Shown: piece by piece, positions 34,573 through 42,974 of the stretch
Layout of the letters: each line of letters opens with the position of its first letter
Numbering within the stretch: the stretch's first letter is position 1
NCBI RefSeq assembly: GCF_014656075.1
Contig: NZ_BNBS01000001.1
Span: 1 to 64,000, forward strand
DNA from: Streptomyces hydrogenans
Lineage (GTDB): Bacteria; Actinomycetota; Actinomycetes; Streptomycetales; Streptomycetaceae
DNA length: 64,000 bases
Direction: 5' to 3'
Notes under the pieces: model-generated
Databases searched by the model: none
Seen by the model: the letters and a program-made list of their open reading frames with translations, nothing else
Told to the model about the DNA's origin: nothing
Made by a program: the position numbers and the translations under genes

Positions 34573-36380
34573 CCCCGCGCGCCGGCGCGGATGTCGTCGA
34601 GCACGAAGGCCGTGTTGACGACGGCGACGTGGCTGAACGCCTGCGGCGTGTTGCCCAGCTGACGCCGCCCCACCGGGTCCCACTCCTCCGAGAGGAGGCC
34701 GACGTCGTTGCGGACGGACAGCACGCGGTCGAAGACGTCGCGCGCCTCGTCGCCGCGCCCGACGAGGGACAGGGCGTCCGCGTACCACAGGGAGCAGGCG
34801 AGGAAGGCCCCTTCGCCGCCGGGCAGGCCGTCCACCTCGTGGACCGCGCCGCCGCGGGCCTCCTCGACCTCGTACCGGCGCAGGAAGCCGCCGTGGTCGA
34901 GCCGGCGCACCGCCTCGACGGTGTCGCGCACCCGCCGGTCGCCGGGCGGCAGGAAGCCCAGTTTGGGCAGGAGCAGGGCGGAGGCGTCGATCCGGCGGGA
35001 GCCGTAGTACTGCACGAAGGAGCGCCGGCCCTCGTCCCAGCCCCGCTCGCACACCTCGCGCCGGACGAGGTCCCGCATCCGCCGCCAGCGCGGTTCGCGC
35101 GAGCGCAGCCCCATCACGCGGGCCAAGCGCAGGGCGCGGTCGGCGGCGACCCAGGACATCACCTTGGAGTGCACGAAGTGGCGGGGCGGGCCCCGGACCT
35201 CCCACAGCCCCTCGTCGGGGTCCTGCCAGCGCTTCTCCACGTGGTCCATGAACGAGACGATCAGGCTGCGCATCCGGGCGTCGAGGGTCACTCCGGAACG
35301 CAGCGCCGAGTAGAGGGTGTTCATCACCTCGCCGTAGACGTCGAGCTGCACCTGGTCGGCGGCGGCGTTGCCGATGCGGACCGGCGAGGAGTCCTCGTAC
35401 CCGGGCAGCCACGGGGCGGACCGCTCGCCCAGCCGCCGCTCCCCGCAGATCCCGTACACCGGCTGGAGGTCGGAGGGTTCGCCGGCGATGGTGCGGATCA
35501 GCCACGCGTTCCAGGCGGTCGCCTCCTCGCGGTAGCCGCTGCGCATCAGGCAGGAGAGGGTGAAGGCGGAGTCGCGGAGCCAGCAGAACCGGTAGTCCCA
35601 GTTGCGTTCGCCACCGGGGTGTTCCGGGAGGGAGCAGGTGGCCGCGGCGACGATGCCGCCCGTCGGCGCGTACGTCAGCGCCTTCAGGGTGATGAGCGAG
35701 CGGATCACCGCCTCGCGGGCGGGCCCCTCGTAGCGGCACTTCGCCGACCAGGCGAGCCAGAAGCGGAGGGTCTCGTCGAGGGCCGCCCGGGAGTCGGGGA
35801 CGGGCACGTCGGTGTCGGCGAGGTGCGAGGGGGTCCAGCGCAGGACGAACCCGAGGCGCTGGCCGGCCGACACGGAGAACCGGAGCGACGCCCCGGTCTC
35901 CGTGACGGACATGTCCACCGGCTGCTCGCAGAGCAGCGACATGGCGTCGGGCCCGGCCACGGAGCGCATCGCGCGCTCCCCGGCCTCCCAGTTGCGCGGC
36001 ACGACCCGGCCGTGGTCGAAGCGCGGGCCGAACTCACCGCGCATCTGGACGTGCCCCGAGATGCCCTCCACGATCCTGATGACGCACGGGAACTGACGCC
36101 GCGGCGGCATGAAGTCCGTCAGCCTGACGGCGCCTCCGACGGTCTCCCACACGGTGTCGAGGACGAGCGTCTCCCCGCGGTACGACCGCCGGCCGGCGGT
36201 CGGACGATCGGCCGGGCCCATCCACCACTGTCCGTGGGACTCGGTGCCGAGCAGCGCCGCGAAGCTGGCGGGCGAGTCGAAACGGGGCACGCACAACCAG
36301 TCGATCGCCCCGTCCCTGCCGACGAGTGCAGCCGTCTCGAGATCACCGATCAGGGCGTAATCCTCGATCTTTCCGGCCAT
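34521..36380 (-). CDS. Glycoside hydrolase family 15 (glucoamylase/trehalase-like)
   Basis: 619 residues. The start MAGKIEDYALIGD at ATG 36380 matches the family N-terminus (KIEDYALIGDLETAALVGRDG, WLCVPRFDSPASFAALLG). TAGAAT (36388-36393) is 7 nt upstream with no ribosome site, suggesting a leaderless mRNA. The (alpha/alpha)6 catalytic domain includes NWDYRFCWLRDSAF, the general acid Glu in DEGLWEVRG, and the base region LLSEEWDP with QLGNTPQAFSH. Streptomyces relatives hydrolyse trehalose or short alpha-glucans in the cytoplasm; no signal peptide is present. Confidence 0.93.
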   Translation of the reverse strand: MAGKIEDYALIGDLETAALVGRDGAIDWLCVPRFDSPASFAALLGTESHGQWWMGPADRPTAGRRSYRGETLVLDTVWETVGGAVRLTDFMPPRRQFPCVIRIVEGISGHVQMRGEFGPRFDHGRVVPRNWEAGERAMRSVAGPDAMSLLCEQPVDMSVTETGASLRFSVSAGQRLGFVLRWTPSHLADTDVPVPDSRAALDETLRFWLAWSAKCRYEGPAREAVIRSLITLKALTYAPTGGIVAAATCSLPEHPGGERNWDYRFCWLRDSAFTLSCLMRSGYREEATAWNAWLIRTIAGEPSDLQPVYGICGERRLGERSAPWLPGYEDSSPVRIGNAAADQVQLDVYGEVMNTLYSALRSGVTLDARMRSLIVSFMDHVEKRWQDPDEGLWEVRGPPRHFVHSKVMSWVAADRALRLARVMGLRSREPRWRRMRDLVRREVCERGWDEGRRSFVQYYGSRRIDASALLLPKLGFLPPGDRRVRDTVEAVRRLDHGGFLRRYEVEEARGGAVHEVDGLPGGEGAFLACSLWYADALSLVGRGDEARDVFDRVLSVRNDVGLLSEEWDPVGRRQLGNTPQAFSHVAVVNTAFVLDDIRAGARGQRSARTACSNRMPVSP

Positions 36381-36387
36381 GATGGAG

Positions 36388-36393
36388 ATTCTA
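36388..36393 (-). promoter_or_regulatory. -10 box of a probable leaderless promoter for the GH15 gene
   Basis: TAGAAT on the minus strand lies 7 nt before the ATG at 36380, placing the transcription start at or near the A of ATG. No good -35 hexamer is visible at 17-18 bp. Confidence 0.5.
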
Positions 36394-36495
36394 GTACCGA
36401 TTCGCGTGACGGCCAGGGTCGACGGTTCCGCGATCATTCCTTTCCGGTGCGCGGGATTTCCCTCTCATTGACCACCGGGCGGCCGGAGAAGCATC

Positions 36496-37221
36496 ATGGA
36501 ATGTCCCCGCTCCTCGGGGCCGGAGGTGTTCCGATTGGTCACTCATCCGTTGCGCCGGTCCACGGACCGTGGCGGGTCGCCGGGGCGTGACACCGTGAGC
36601 CTGGTGGTCCTCGTCGATCCCGGCGATCCCGATCCCGGCCGTTTCCTCGACCGGCTCCCGGGCTCCGTGGACGAGGTGGTGACGGTCGAGGCGCCCGGCC
36701 CGGGCCGGCCCCACCGCTGGCCGGACATCGCGTGGGGGGACCGCATCGTCCTGATCCAGGCCGACGGCAGCATGTCCCCCGACGACATCCCGCATTTCCT
36801 GTACTACCTCGACCACGGCTTCGACTTCGTCAAGGGTTCCCGTTTCATCGCGGGCGGCGAATGCACCGCGTATCCGCCGCTCCGCAGAATGGGACACCGC
36901 TTTCTGCTCGTCACGGCCCGATGTCTCTACGGTCAGCAACTGACCGACGTGTGGTACGGATTCTGCGCCTTCCGCCGGGAATTCCTGCCCCTCCTGGAGG
37001 AACAGCCGGAACCCCCCGAGCTGGTGGGCCCCGAGATCGTCGTCCACGCCCTGCACTACGGCCTGCGGATCGCCGAGGTGCCGAGCCGGGAGGCACCGGG
37101 CCCCGCCCGGAAGACGACCGCCAGGACCTTCCACGAGGGGCGGCGCATCCTGCGCGTCCTGTGGCGGGAACGCCCCCGGAACGCGCTGCTCAGACTCGTC
37201 GCCCGGCACCGGCGCGGTTGA
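36496..37221 (+). CDS. GT2-family glycosyltransferase-like protein, short form
   Basis: 241 residues from ATG 36496 after GGAGAA. SLVVLVDPGDPDPGRF is the nucleotide-binding start of a GT-A fold. IVLIQADGSMSPDDIPHFL holds the DxS-type motif and acidic cluster, FDFVKGSRFIAGG and DVWYGFCAFRREFLPLL match dolichyl-phosphate-mannose-synthase-like GT2 enzymes, and the C-terminus is basic. Compared with the family the N-terminal loop is shortened. It heads a run of glycosyltransferase genes on the plus strand. Confidence 0.8.
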   Translation: MECPRSSGPEVFRLVTHPLRRSTDRGGSPGRDTVSLVVLVDPGDPDPGRFLDRLPGSVDEVVTVEAPGPGRPHRWPDIAWGDRIVLIQADGSMSPDDIPHFLYYLDHGFDFVKGSRFIAGGECTAYPPLRRMGHRFLLVTARCLYGQQLTDVWYGFCAFRREFLPLLEEQPEPPELVGPEIVVHALHYGLRIAEVPSREAPGPARKTTARTFHEGRRILRVLWRERPRNALLRLVARHRRG

Positions 37222-37234
37222 CGCCCGGAGGAAC

Positions 37235-37732
37235 GTGCCTAGAGTGGAGAGAACAGGCAGCAGCACGAAGACGATCCGGAAGAGGCCCTCGGTGTCCTCA
37301 CTCCAGGAACCCCGTTTCGCGTCGCCCGCCCCGCATCCGCTGCGACGAGCGACCGACTGGCCTTCGTGCGGCCCCCGCCCCGGCGGTCCCGTCGGAGGAG
37401 CCCGCCGCCCCGGCCGCCGTCGCTCCGACCGCGTGCTGCGGGCCGCGCCCGTCGTCCGCCCCCTGACCGGCCGCCGCCGGATCGCACCGCGCCGCCGCAG
37501 GCGCTCCCGCTCCACGGGCAACCGCTCGGGAGCCCGCCGCCACTCGTCGGGCTCGGGCGCCGCCGACGGCCCGCCGGCCGCCGATCCCCCGCTTCCGCCG
37601 CTCTCGCCCCCACCCCGCCGTCCGCGCGGTGAGGCGTCCCCGCGTGCCCGCTTCCGGCCACCGCCGGCCCGCCCCCGCGCGGTCACGGCCGACCGGTCCC
37701 GTCCGCCTCTGCCGCGCGAGGTGACGTCGTGA
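37235..37732 (+). CDS. Hypothetical basic low-complexity protein between glycosyltransferase genes
   Basis: 165 residues from GTG 37235, with GGAGG at 37227-37231. It starts 13 nt after the preceding stop and its TGA overlaps the next GTG by 4 nt, the arrangement of a real operon member. The protein is Arg/Pro/Ser-rich, with no recognisable fold. About five sixths of third codon positions are G or C, lower than in the neighbours. It could be a spurious frame in a leader region. Confidence 0.35.
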   Translation: MPRVERTGSSTKTIRKRPSVSSLQEPRFASPAPHPLRRATDWPSCGPRPGGPVGGARRPGRRRSDRVLRAAPVVRPLTGRRRIAPRRRRRSRSTGNRSGARRHSSGSGAADGPPAADPPLPPLSPPPRRPRGEASPRARFRPPPARPRAVTADRSRPPLPREVTS

Positions 37733-39150
37733 CCGCCAGGAACCTGTCCCAGCTCGCCCGGGCCCAGGTGCTCCTGCTCAACCGACGGGACCCCTGGCAT
37801 CCGCAGGCGGGCGGAGCGGAGGTCTACTGCTTCGCGCTCGCCCGCCGGCTCGCCGCCGCGGGCGCCGAGGTCACGCTGTTCACCGCCCGGTACCCCGGCT
37901 CCGCCCCGCTCGGCGTGGCCGACGGGGTGCGGATCGTGCGCGTCGGCGGCCCCTACGGCGTCTACCCGGCGGCCGCCCGCCATCTGCTGCGCCACCGGCA
38001 CGGCTACGACGCGGTCGTCGACTTCCAGAACGCGATCCCGTTCTTCTCGCCGCTCTTCACCGGCCGCCGCACCGCCACCGTGCGCGTCATCCACCACATC
38101 CACCGGCAGCGGTTCGACGACCACTTCCGCTGGCCCCTCAGCAGCCTCGGCCGGCTCCTGGAGAAGCACGCCGGCCGCGTGGTCTACCGCGGCCGGCCCG
38201 TGGTCGTGTCCTCGCCGTCGACCCGCGAGGACACCCGGCGCGAACTGCGCCTGGCCGATCCGGTGTACGTCGTCCCGAACGGCGGCCCCGCTCCCCCGGC
38301 GCACCCGGTCGCGCCCCGCGCCGACACCCCGACCCTCACCGTCGTGAGCCGGCTGGTCCCGCACAAGCGGGTCGAGCTGGTGATCCGGGCGGTGCCCGCG
38401 CTGCTCCCGCGCTTCCCCGAACTCCGGGTGCACGTCTGCGGGGACGGCTCCGAACGGGACCGGCTGCGCGCCCTCGCCGCCGCCACGGGAGCGGACGGCG
38501 CCGTCACGTTCCACGGGCACGTGGACGAGCGGCGCAAGCAGGAGCTGCTGGCGCGGGCGTGGCTGACCGTCGTCCCCTCCTCGGCCGAGGGCTGGGGCCT
38601 CACCGTCATCGAGGCCAACGCCGTCGGCACCCCCGCCGTCGCGTACGACGTGCCGGGGCCGCGCGACGCGGTGCAGCACCGGCGCAACGGCTGGCTGCTG
38701 GCACCCGGCGCCGACCTCGCCGAGGGCGTCGCGGACGCCTTGGAGGAGCTGGCGGACCCGGCGCTGCGCGAACGGTACGGGGCGGGCTGCCGCGCCTGGG
38801 CCGCCCGCTTCTCCTGGGACGCCAGTGCCGAGCGGCTGGCCGCCGTGGTGCTGGAGGAGAGCCGTCGGCTCCGCAGGCACCGCAGGTCGCGGCGGCGGCC
38901 GAACGACCTCACGGCGGCCGGCCGCTTCCGGGTCGCCGACGGGGACGCGATGGAACGCGCCATCCGGCGGACGCTGCGCCAGACCGACGACTACGCCCGC
39001 CGCGGCGACGACTTCCGGCTGCTCCTGCACGGCTGCGACGAGGCGCGCGCCGCCCGGGCGCTGCGCCGGCTCGGGGTCCACGACGGCGCGGTCACCCTCG
39101 CCTCCCGGCGGGACCTGCTGATCGGCAGCGGCGAGGGGCGTCCGTCATGA
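37729..39150 (+). CDS. GT4 glycosyltransferase with a degenerate GGDEF-like tail
   Basis: 473 residues from GTG 37729 with GAGGTGA upstream. GT-B fold: NRRDPWHPQAGGAEVY at the N-terminus, RVIHHIHRQRF, then VVSRLVPHKRVELVIRAV, CGDGSERDRL and SSAEGWGLTVIEANAVGTPAVAYDVPGPRD, which includes the Ex7E nucleotide-sugar motif of GT4. After the usual end (about 375) a basic linker leads to residues 405-470: GDAMERAIRRTLRQTDDYAR then RGDDF (425-429) and LLLHGCDEARAARALRRL. This follows the pattern of the second half of a GGDEF domain with GGDEF changed to RGDDF, so it would not be catalytic. It overlaps the following small ORF by ATGA. Confidence 0.88.
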   Translation: MTARNLSQLARAQVLLLNRRDPWHPQAGGAEVYCFALARRLAAAGAEVTLFTARYPGSAPLGVADGVRIVRVGGPYGVYPAAARHLLRHRHGYDAVVDFQNAIPFFSPLFTGRRTATVRVIHHIHRQRFDDHFRWPLSSLGRLLEKHAGRVVYRGRPVVVSSPSTREDTRRELRLADPVYVVPNGGPAPPAHPVAPRADTPTLTVVSRLVPHKRVELVIRAVPALLPRFPELRVHVCGDGSERDRLRALAAATGADGAVTFHGHVDERRKQELLARAWLTVVPSSAEGWGLTVIEANAVGTPAVAYDVPGPRDAVQHRRNGWLLAPGADLAEGVADALEELADPALRERYGAGCRAWAARFSWDASAERLAAVVLEESRRLRRHRRSRRRPNDLTAAGRFRVADGDAMERAIRRTLRQTDDYARRGDDFRLLLHGCDEARAARALRRLGVHDGAVTLASRRDLLIGSGEGRPS

Positions 39151-39293
39151 CCTCCGTACGACGGACCGCCGCCGCGCGGCGCACCGGACCCGGGACGTCC
39201 GCCGGGGCCCTCCCCCTGTCGGACGACCGCCGCTCCGTGCCGCCGCCGCGCGGGCGGGCCTCCGCGGACCGGCCGAGGAGGGCCGTCCCGTGA
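39147..39293 (+). CDS. Small coupled ORF (48 residues)
   Basis: ATG 39147 overlaps the upstream stop (ATGA) and its TGA overlaps the next start (GTGA), so it exactly fills the gap between two glycosyltransferase genes. About 94 percent of its third codon positions are G or C. The product is basic and rich in Arg, Pro, Ser and Ala, beginning MTSVRRTAAARRTG, with no known domain. It may be a true microprotein or only a translation-coupling relay. Confidence 0.45.
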   Translation: MTSVRRTAAARRTGPGTSAGALPLSDDRRSVPPPRGRASADRPRRAVP

Positions 39294-41077
39294 CCGGGGC
39301 CGCGGACCCGTTCGTCGTCGTCGTGTCGGGCCCCGGGGGCGTGGGGAAGTCCGCCCTCGTCCGCCGGCTCGCCCCGATGCTCCGGGAGGACGGCTTCACC
39401 GTGGAGATCGCTCACAGCCACGGGTGCGTGCTGTGCCGACGGCACGCCCCGACCCCGGGCCCGGAGGACCCCGGGAAGCCCCGGGCCCGTGCGGGCCGCT
39501 CCGGCCGGGCGTTCCTGGAGCGCGCGCACGGCTTCGTGGACGCCGCCGAGCTGTCCGCGCGGCTGGCGGCGGCGCGGCGCCGGGCGGCCCGGAACGCCCG
39601 GGGGCGGCGGCCCTCGCTCGTGCTCGCGGACCGGGGCCCGCTCGACGGGCTGGTCGCGTACGACCCCGCCCCGGACGGCCTCCCGGCACGCCGGTTCCTG
39701 AGGTCGGCGGGCCGGTGCGACCTCGCCCTGCTCCTGGAGGCCGAGCCGGACGTGCTGCTGGCCCGCGATCCCGACCACACGCGCGCGGGACTGGAGGAGA
39801 CCGGGCGGCGGTACCGGCGCTGGGCCGGCGCGCCGGGGCCGCCCCTGGTCCGGCTGCGCTCCGGTCCGGCGCCCCGGTCGACGGCCGACGACGCCCTGCG
39901 GCTGGTGCGGGAGCGTCTGCCCGGCCCCGGCCCGGTGACCGCCCGCCCTCGGGTGGTGCTGTCGGTCTTCGACGACCCGGGCGACGCGGAGCACCGGGGC
40001 GGCCACGCGGTGGTCGTCGGGAAGGTCGCCCGACGGCTGGCGGAGGAGTGCGACGTCACCGTCGTCACGGCGGGCTCCCGCCGGTCGGCGCCGGTCGACG
40101 GCCGGGTGATCCGCCGCCGGCTCCCGGTGCACCGCGCCGGCCACCGGGCGGGCCGGCTGCTGTTCCGGGCGCTGCTGCCGCTCGCCGCCCGCCGCGTCCC
40201 GCACGACCTGTGGCTGGAGAGCCTCGCCCCGCCGTTCCCCGGCGGCCTCCTGCCGCTGTTCACCCGGGCCCCGGTGGTCGGCATCGGCCCGGGCCGCGGC
40301 GGCGCCCCGGGGCGCGGCTGCCGCCCGCCGTTCTCCCTCGTGGAGCGGATCGGCCTGCGCCGGTACCGCGCCCTGGTGGTCCCCGACGACGCCGGCGCGG
40401 CGGCCGTGCGGAGCCTCGGCCGCCGGACGGACGTCGAGGTGATCCCCGCCGGGGTGGCCCCGCGGCCGCCCGGCGAGCGGCCCCACGACGACGGCTTCGT
40501 CCTCTTCCTCGGGCGCCCGGACATCCGGCGCAAGGGCCTCGACCTGCTCCTGGAGGCCCACGCCCGCGCGAACCCGGCGATGCCGCTGCTGATCGCCGGC
40601 GGCGGCACGAGGGCCGAGGAGCGCGCGCTCGACCGGCTCCTCGCGCGGGAGGCGCGCGGCGGGGACGTCCGCCGGCTCGGGCACGTCACCGAGGAGCACA
40701 AGGAGCGGCTCCTCGCCGACTGCTGCTTCGTCGTGATGCCGTCGCGGCACGCGGCCTTCGGCCTGGTGGCCCTGGAGGCCATGGCCCACGGCAAGCCCGT
40801 CCTCCACTTCGACCTGCCGGGGCTGCGCTGGACCGGGGCCGGCGGCGGCGTGGCCGTCCCGGCGTTCGAGGTCGAGGCGCTGGCGGAGGCCATGCGCCGG
40901 CTGGCCTCGGACTCGCCCTGGCGCCGACGGCTCGGCCACGACGCGCTCGCCACGTCCCGGGCCCGCCCCTGGTCCCTGACGACCGACCGCTATCTGTCGC
41001 TGACCCGCCGGCTGCTCGACGGCGCGCCGCCCTCCCCCGTCCCTCGCCCGCCGTGGCGCGAGGTGAGCCCGCCATGA
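39290..41077 (+). CDS. Thymidylate-kinase-like P-loop domain fused to GT4 glycosyltransferase
   Basis: 595 residues from GTG 39290. Residues 1-215 form a P-loop kinase-like domain: Walker A GPGGVGKS (14-21), a DR motif in LADRGPLDGLVAY, a CxxC pair at HGCVLCRRH and a lid-like RRYRRW region, as in thymidylate-kinase-like proteins of polysaccharide loci. From about 220 a GT-B glycosyltransferase follows (VVLSVFDDPGDAEHRGGHAVVVGKVARRL, FLGRPDIRRKGLDLLLEAH, PSRHAAFGLVALEAMAHGKPVLHFD). The fusion suggests a kinase supplying or recognising a phosphorylated acceptor for the transferase. It is coupled to small ORFs on both sides. Confidence 0.85.
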   Translation: MTGAADPFVVVVSGPGGVGKSALVRRLAPMLREDGFTVEIAHSHGCVLCRRHAPTPGPEDPGKPRARAGRSGRAFLERAHGFVDAAELSARLAAARRRAARNARGRRPSLVLADRGPLDGLVAYDPAPDGLPARRFLRSAGRCDLALLLEAEPDVLLARDPDHTRAGLEETGRRYRRWAGAPGPPLVRLRSGPAPRSTADDALRLVRERLPGPGPVTARPRVVLSVFDDPGDAEHRGGHAVVVGKVARRLAEECDVTVVTAGSRRSAPVDGRVIRRRLPVHRAGHRAGRLLFRALLPLAARRVPHDLWLESLAPPFPGGLLPLFTRAPVVGIGPGRGGAPGRGCRPPFSLVERIGLRRYRALVVPDDAGAAAVRSLGRRTDVEVIPAGVAPRPPGERPHDDGFVLFLGRPDIRRKGLDLLLEAHARANPAMPLLIAGGGTRAEERALDRLLAREARGGDVRRLGHVTEEHKERLLADCCFVVMPSRHAAFGLVALEAMAHGKPVLHFDLPGLRWTGAGGGVAVPAFEVEALAEAMRRLASDSPWRRRLGHDALATSRARPWSLTTDRYLSLTRRLLDGAPPSPVPRPPWREVSPP

Positions 41078-41181
41078 CCGGCGCCCACCCGCGCTCCTCC
41101 TCCCCCGAGGCGTCGCCGGCCTCCACCGCCCGCAGGCCGCCGCGCGGCGGGCCCGCGCGGCCCGCGACCGGGAGCGCGTGA
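41074..41181 (+). CDS. Small coupled ORF (35 residues)
   Basis: ATG 41074 overlaps the upstream stop (ATGA) and its TGA abuts the next gene as TGATG. Every third codon position is G or C. It is Pro/Ser/Arg-rich, beginning MTGAHPRSSSPEAS. This is the second or third such filler ORF in the glycosyltransferase operon. Confidence 0.4.
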   Translation: MTGAHPRSSSPEASPASTARRPPRGGPARPATGSA

Positions 41182-42281
41182 TGGTCCCGGCGACCCGGCG
41201 GCCCCGTGTCCTCCTCGTCACCCCCGGCCCGCTGGACGGCCGGGACGGTACGGACATCGCGCTGGCCTCGGCGGTCGCCGAGGTGATGACGGAGGCGGAC
41301 TTCGTGTGGTTCGCGCGCCGGCCGAGGCGGTCGGGGCCCTCCCCCGTCGTGGGCGGCCGGCCCGTCCCCGTGTACTCCCGGGACGGCCTGGCGCACGGGC
41401 GGCAGCGGCTCCAGGTGGCCCTGCGCAGCGTGCCGCTGGCCCGGGGGGCGGACCTCGCGCACGTCGTGATGACGATCGGGCCCGGCTACCCGCGCTTCTC
41501 GCGCGTCTGGCCCCGGCTGATCGGCGGCACCCCGGTGCTGCACACCGTGCCCGGGGTGGCGGAGCCCGACCTGCTGCACCGGGCCCGTCCGCTGGGGACG
41601 ACGGTGGCCCTCTCCGACGTCACGGCGCGCCAGCTGGGCGGCGCGGGCTTCGGCGACGTGGCCGTCGTGCTGCCGATGATCCGGCTGGACCGGTGGCCGC
41701 TGGTGCCCCGGCCGGTCGACGGACCGCCCACCGTCCTGGTGACCGGGCACCACGACCCGCTGGGCGGCGCGTCCGACGCGATCCGGGCCGCCGCCGTGGC
41801 CGTACGGGCCGGGGCGCGGATGCGGCTGCTCCTCGCGCTGCGGGGGCGGCCCGGCCAGGACGTGCCCGCGCTGGAGCGGGGGCTGCGGGAACGGGCCGCG
41901 CGGGAAGGGCTGTTCGGGACGGACGTCCTCGGCCGGGTCGACGACGTGCAGGGGCTGCTGGCCGCCTCCGACGTCCTGCTCTTCCTCCCCCGCGACCTCG
42001 GCGGGAAGGCGGACATCCCGCTGACCGTCCTGGAGGCGCTGGCCACGGGGCGGCCGGTCATCCTCAGCGACCTGCCGGAGTTCGCCGTCCTGCGGGACGC
42101 CGTGCTGCGCACCCCGCCGGGCGACGCCCACCGCGCGGGCCATCTGCTGCGCCAGCTGCTCGACCGCCCGTGGTGGTGGCAGAGCCTCGCCGAGCAGGGC
42201 CGGGCCACTGTGCGGCGCGACTTCACGCCCGAGCGCTTCCGGGCCCGGTACGCGGCCCTGTACCGGCGGCTGCTGCCCTGA
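41181..42281 (+). CDS. GT4-family glycosyltransferase
   Basis: 366 residues from ATG 41181, with GGGAG (41170-41174) 6 nt upstream; GTG 41178 is the alternative. RRPRVLLVTPGPLDGRDGTDIALAS begins the GT-B fold, and VTGHHDPLGGASDAIRAAA, LLALRGRPGQD, FLPRDLGGKADIPLTVLEALATGRPVILSDLPEF give the donor-binding half with the ExxxG-type end of GT4. It closes the glycosyltransferase operon; a TetR gene follows on the other strand. Confidence 0.85.
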   Translation: MVPATRRPRVLLVTPGPLDGRDGTDIALASAVAEVMTEADFVWFARRPRRSGPSPVVGGRPVPVYSRDGLAHGRQRLQVALRSVPLARGADLAHVVMTIGPGYPRFSRVWPRLIGGTPVLHTVPGVAEPDLLHRARPLGTTVALSDVTARQLGGAGFGDVAVVLPMIRLDRWPLVPRPVDGPPTVLVTGHHDPLGGASDAIRAAAVAVRAGARMRLLLALRGRPGQDVPALERGLRERAAREGLFGTDVLGRVDDVQGLLAASDVLLFLPRDLGGKADIPLTVLEALATGRPVILSDLPEFAVLRDAVLRTPPGDAHRAGHLLRQLLDRPWWWQSLAEQGRATVRRDFTPERFRARYAALYRRLLP

Positions 42282-42308
42282 CCCGCCCGAGCGGCGTCCC
42301 GGGCCGTC

Positions 42309-42887
42309 TCAGCTCCGCAGCAGCGCCAGCTGGTGCGCGACGGCTGCGCTGACGCGCCGCTCGTCGTCCGTGGCGAGGAGATCGAGCAGGGCGCCCCGCA
42401 GGACGGCGAGGGCGAGGGTACGACGGACGGCGCCGGCCTCGCCGTCGCGCTCGGACGGCGGCTGGCAGTCGGCCAGGGCGGCGAGCCAGTCCTCGACGGT
42501 CGCCCGGGCGAACCCGGCCCAGGCCCCGTCCGGTTCGACGAGGGAGCGCGTGTACGCCTCCGCCCACAGCCGCAGCAGCGGCCGGTGCTCCTCCGCCGCG
42601 AGCCACGCCCAGACCCGCTCGACGGCCGGCACCAGCCCGACCGGGGCCTCGGGCTCCCTGGCCCGGCCGAGCAGCGCCACCTCGTCCGCCCGGGCCCGCG
42701 CCAGCAGGGCGCGGACCAGGCCGTCCTTGCTCCCGAAGAGGAAGAGCAGGACCCGGGGGCTGGAGCCGATGGCCTCGGCGAGCGGGCGCAGCGACAGGTC
42801 GGCCAGGCCGTGGGCGAGGGCGTACGCGTACGCCGCCTCCAGCAGCTCGGTCTGCCGGGCGGACGGGGTTGGCGTTCTCTGGGGCAC
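42309..42887 (-). CDS. TetR-family transcriptional regulator
   Basis: 192 residues from GTG 42887. The helix-turn-helix is RQTELLEAAYAYALAHGLADLSLRPLAEAIGSSPRVLLFLFGSKDGLVRALL, with an all-helical ligand domain after it. TAGGCT lies about 6 nt before the GTG with no ribosome site, so a leaderless transcript is likely. It is divergent from the acetyltransferase at 42975, with a perfect palindrome between them. Confidence 0.93.
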   Translation of the reverse strand: MPQRTPTPSARQTELLEAAYAYALAHGLADLSLRPLAEAIGSSPRVLLFLFGSKDGLVRALLARARADEVALLGRAREPEAPVGLVPAVERVWAWLAAEEHRPLLRLWAEAYTRSLVEPDGAWAGFARATVEDWLAALADCQPPSERDGEAGAVRRTLALAVLRGALLDLLATDDERRVSAAVAHQLALLRS

Positions 42888-42904
42888 GTGGCTAGCCTAA
42901 CGTA

Positions 42905-42924
42905 ACTGAAACGACTGTTTCAGT
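42905..42924. promoter_or_regulatory. TetR operator candidate
   Basis: Perfect 8-bp arms ACTGAAAC and GTTTCAGT, spaced by 4 bp, lie between the TetR and acetyltransferase genes, close to the regulator promoter. The symmetry and location fit autoregulation and control of the divergent gene. Confidence 0.65.
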
Positions 42925-42974
42925 GCCGCGCCGCAGAGTGCGGGGCGAGAACCACGGGTCCGGGAGAACAGCCC

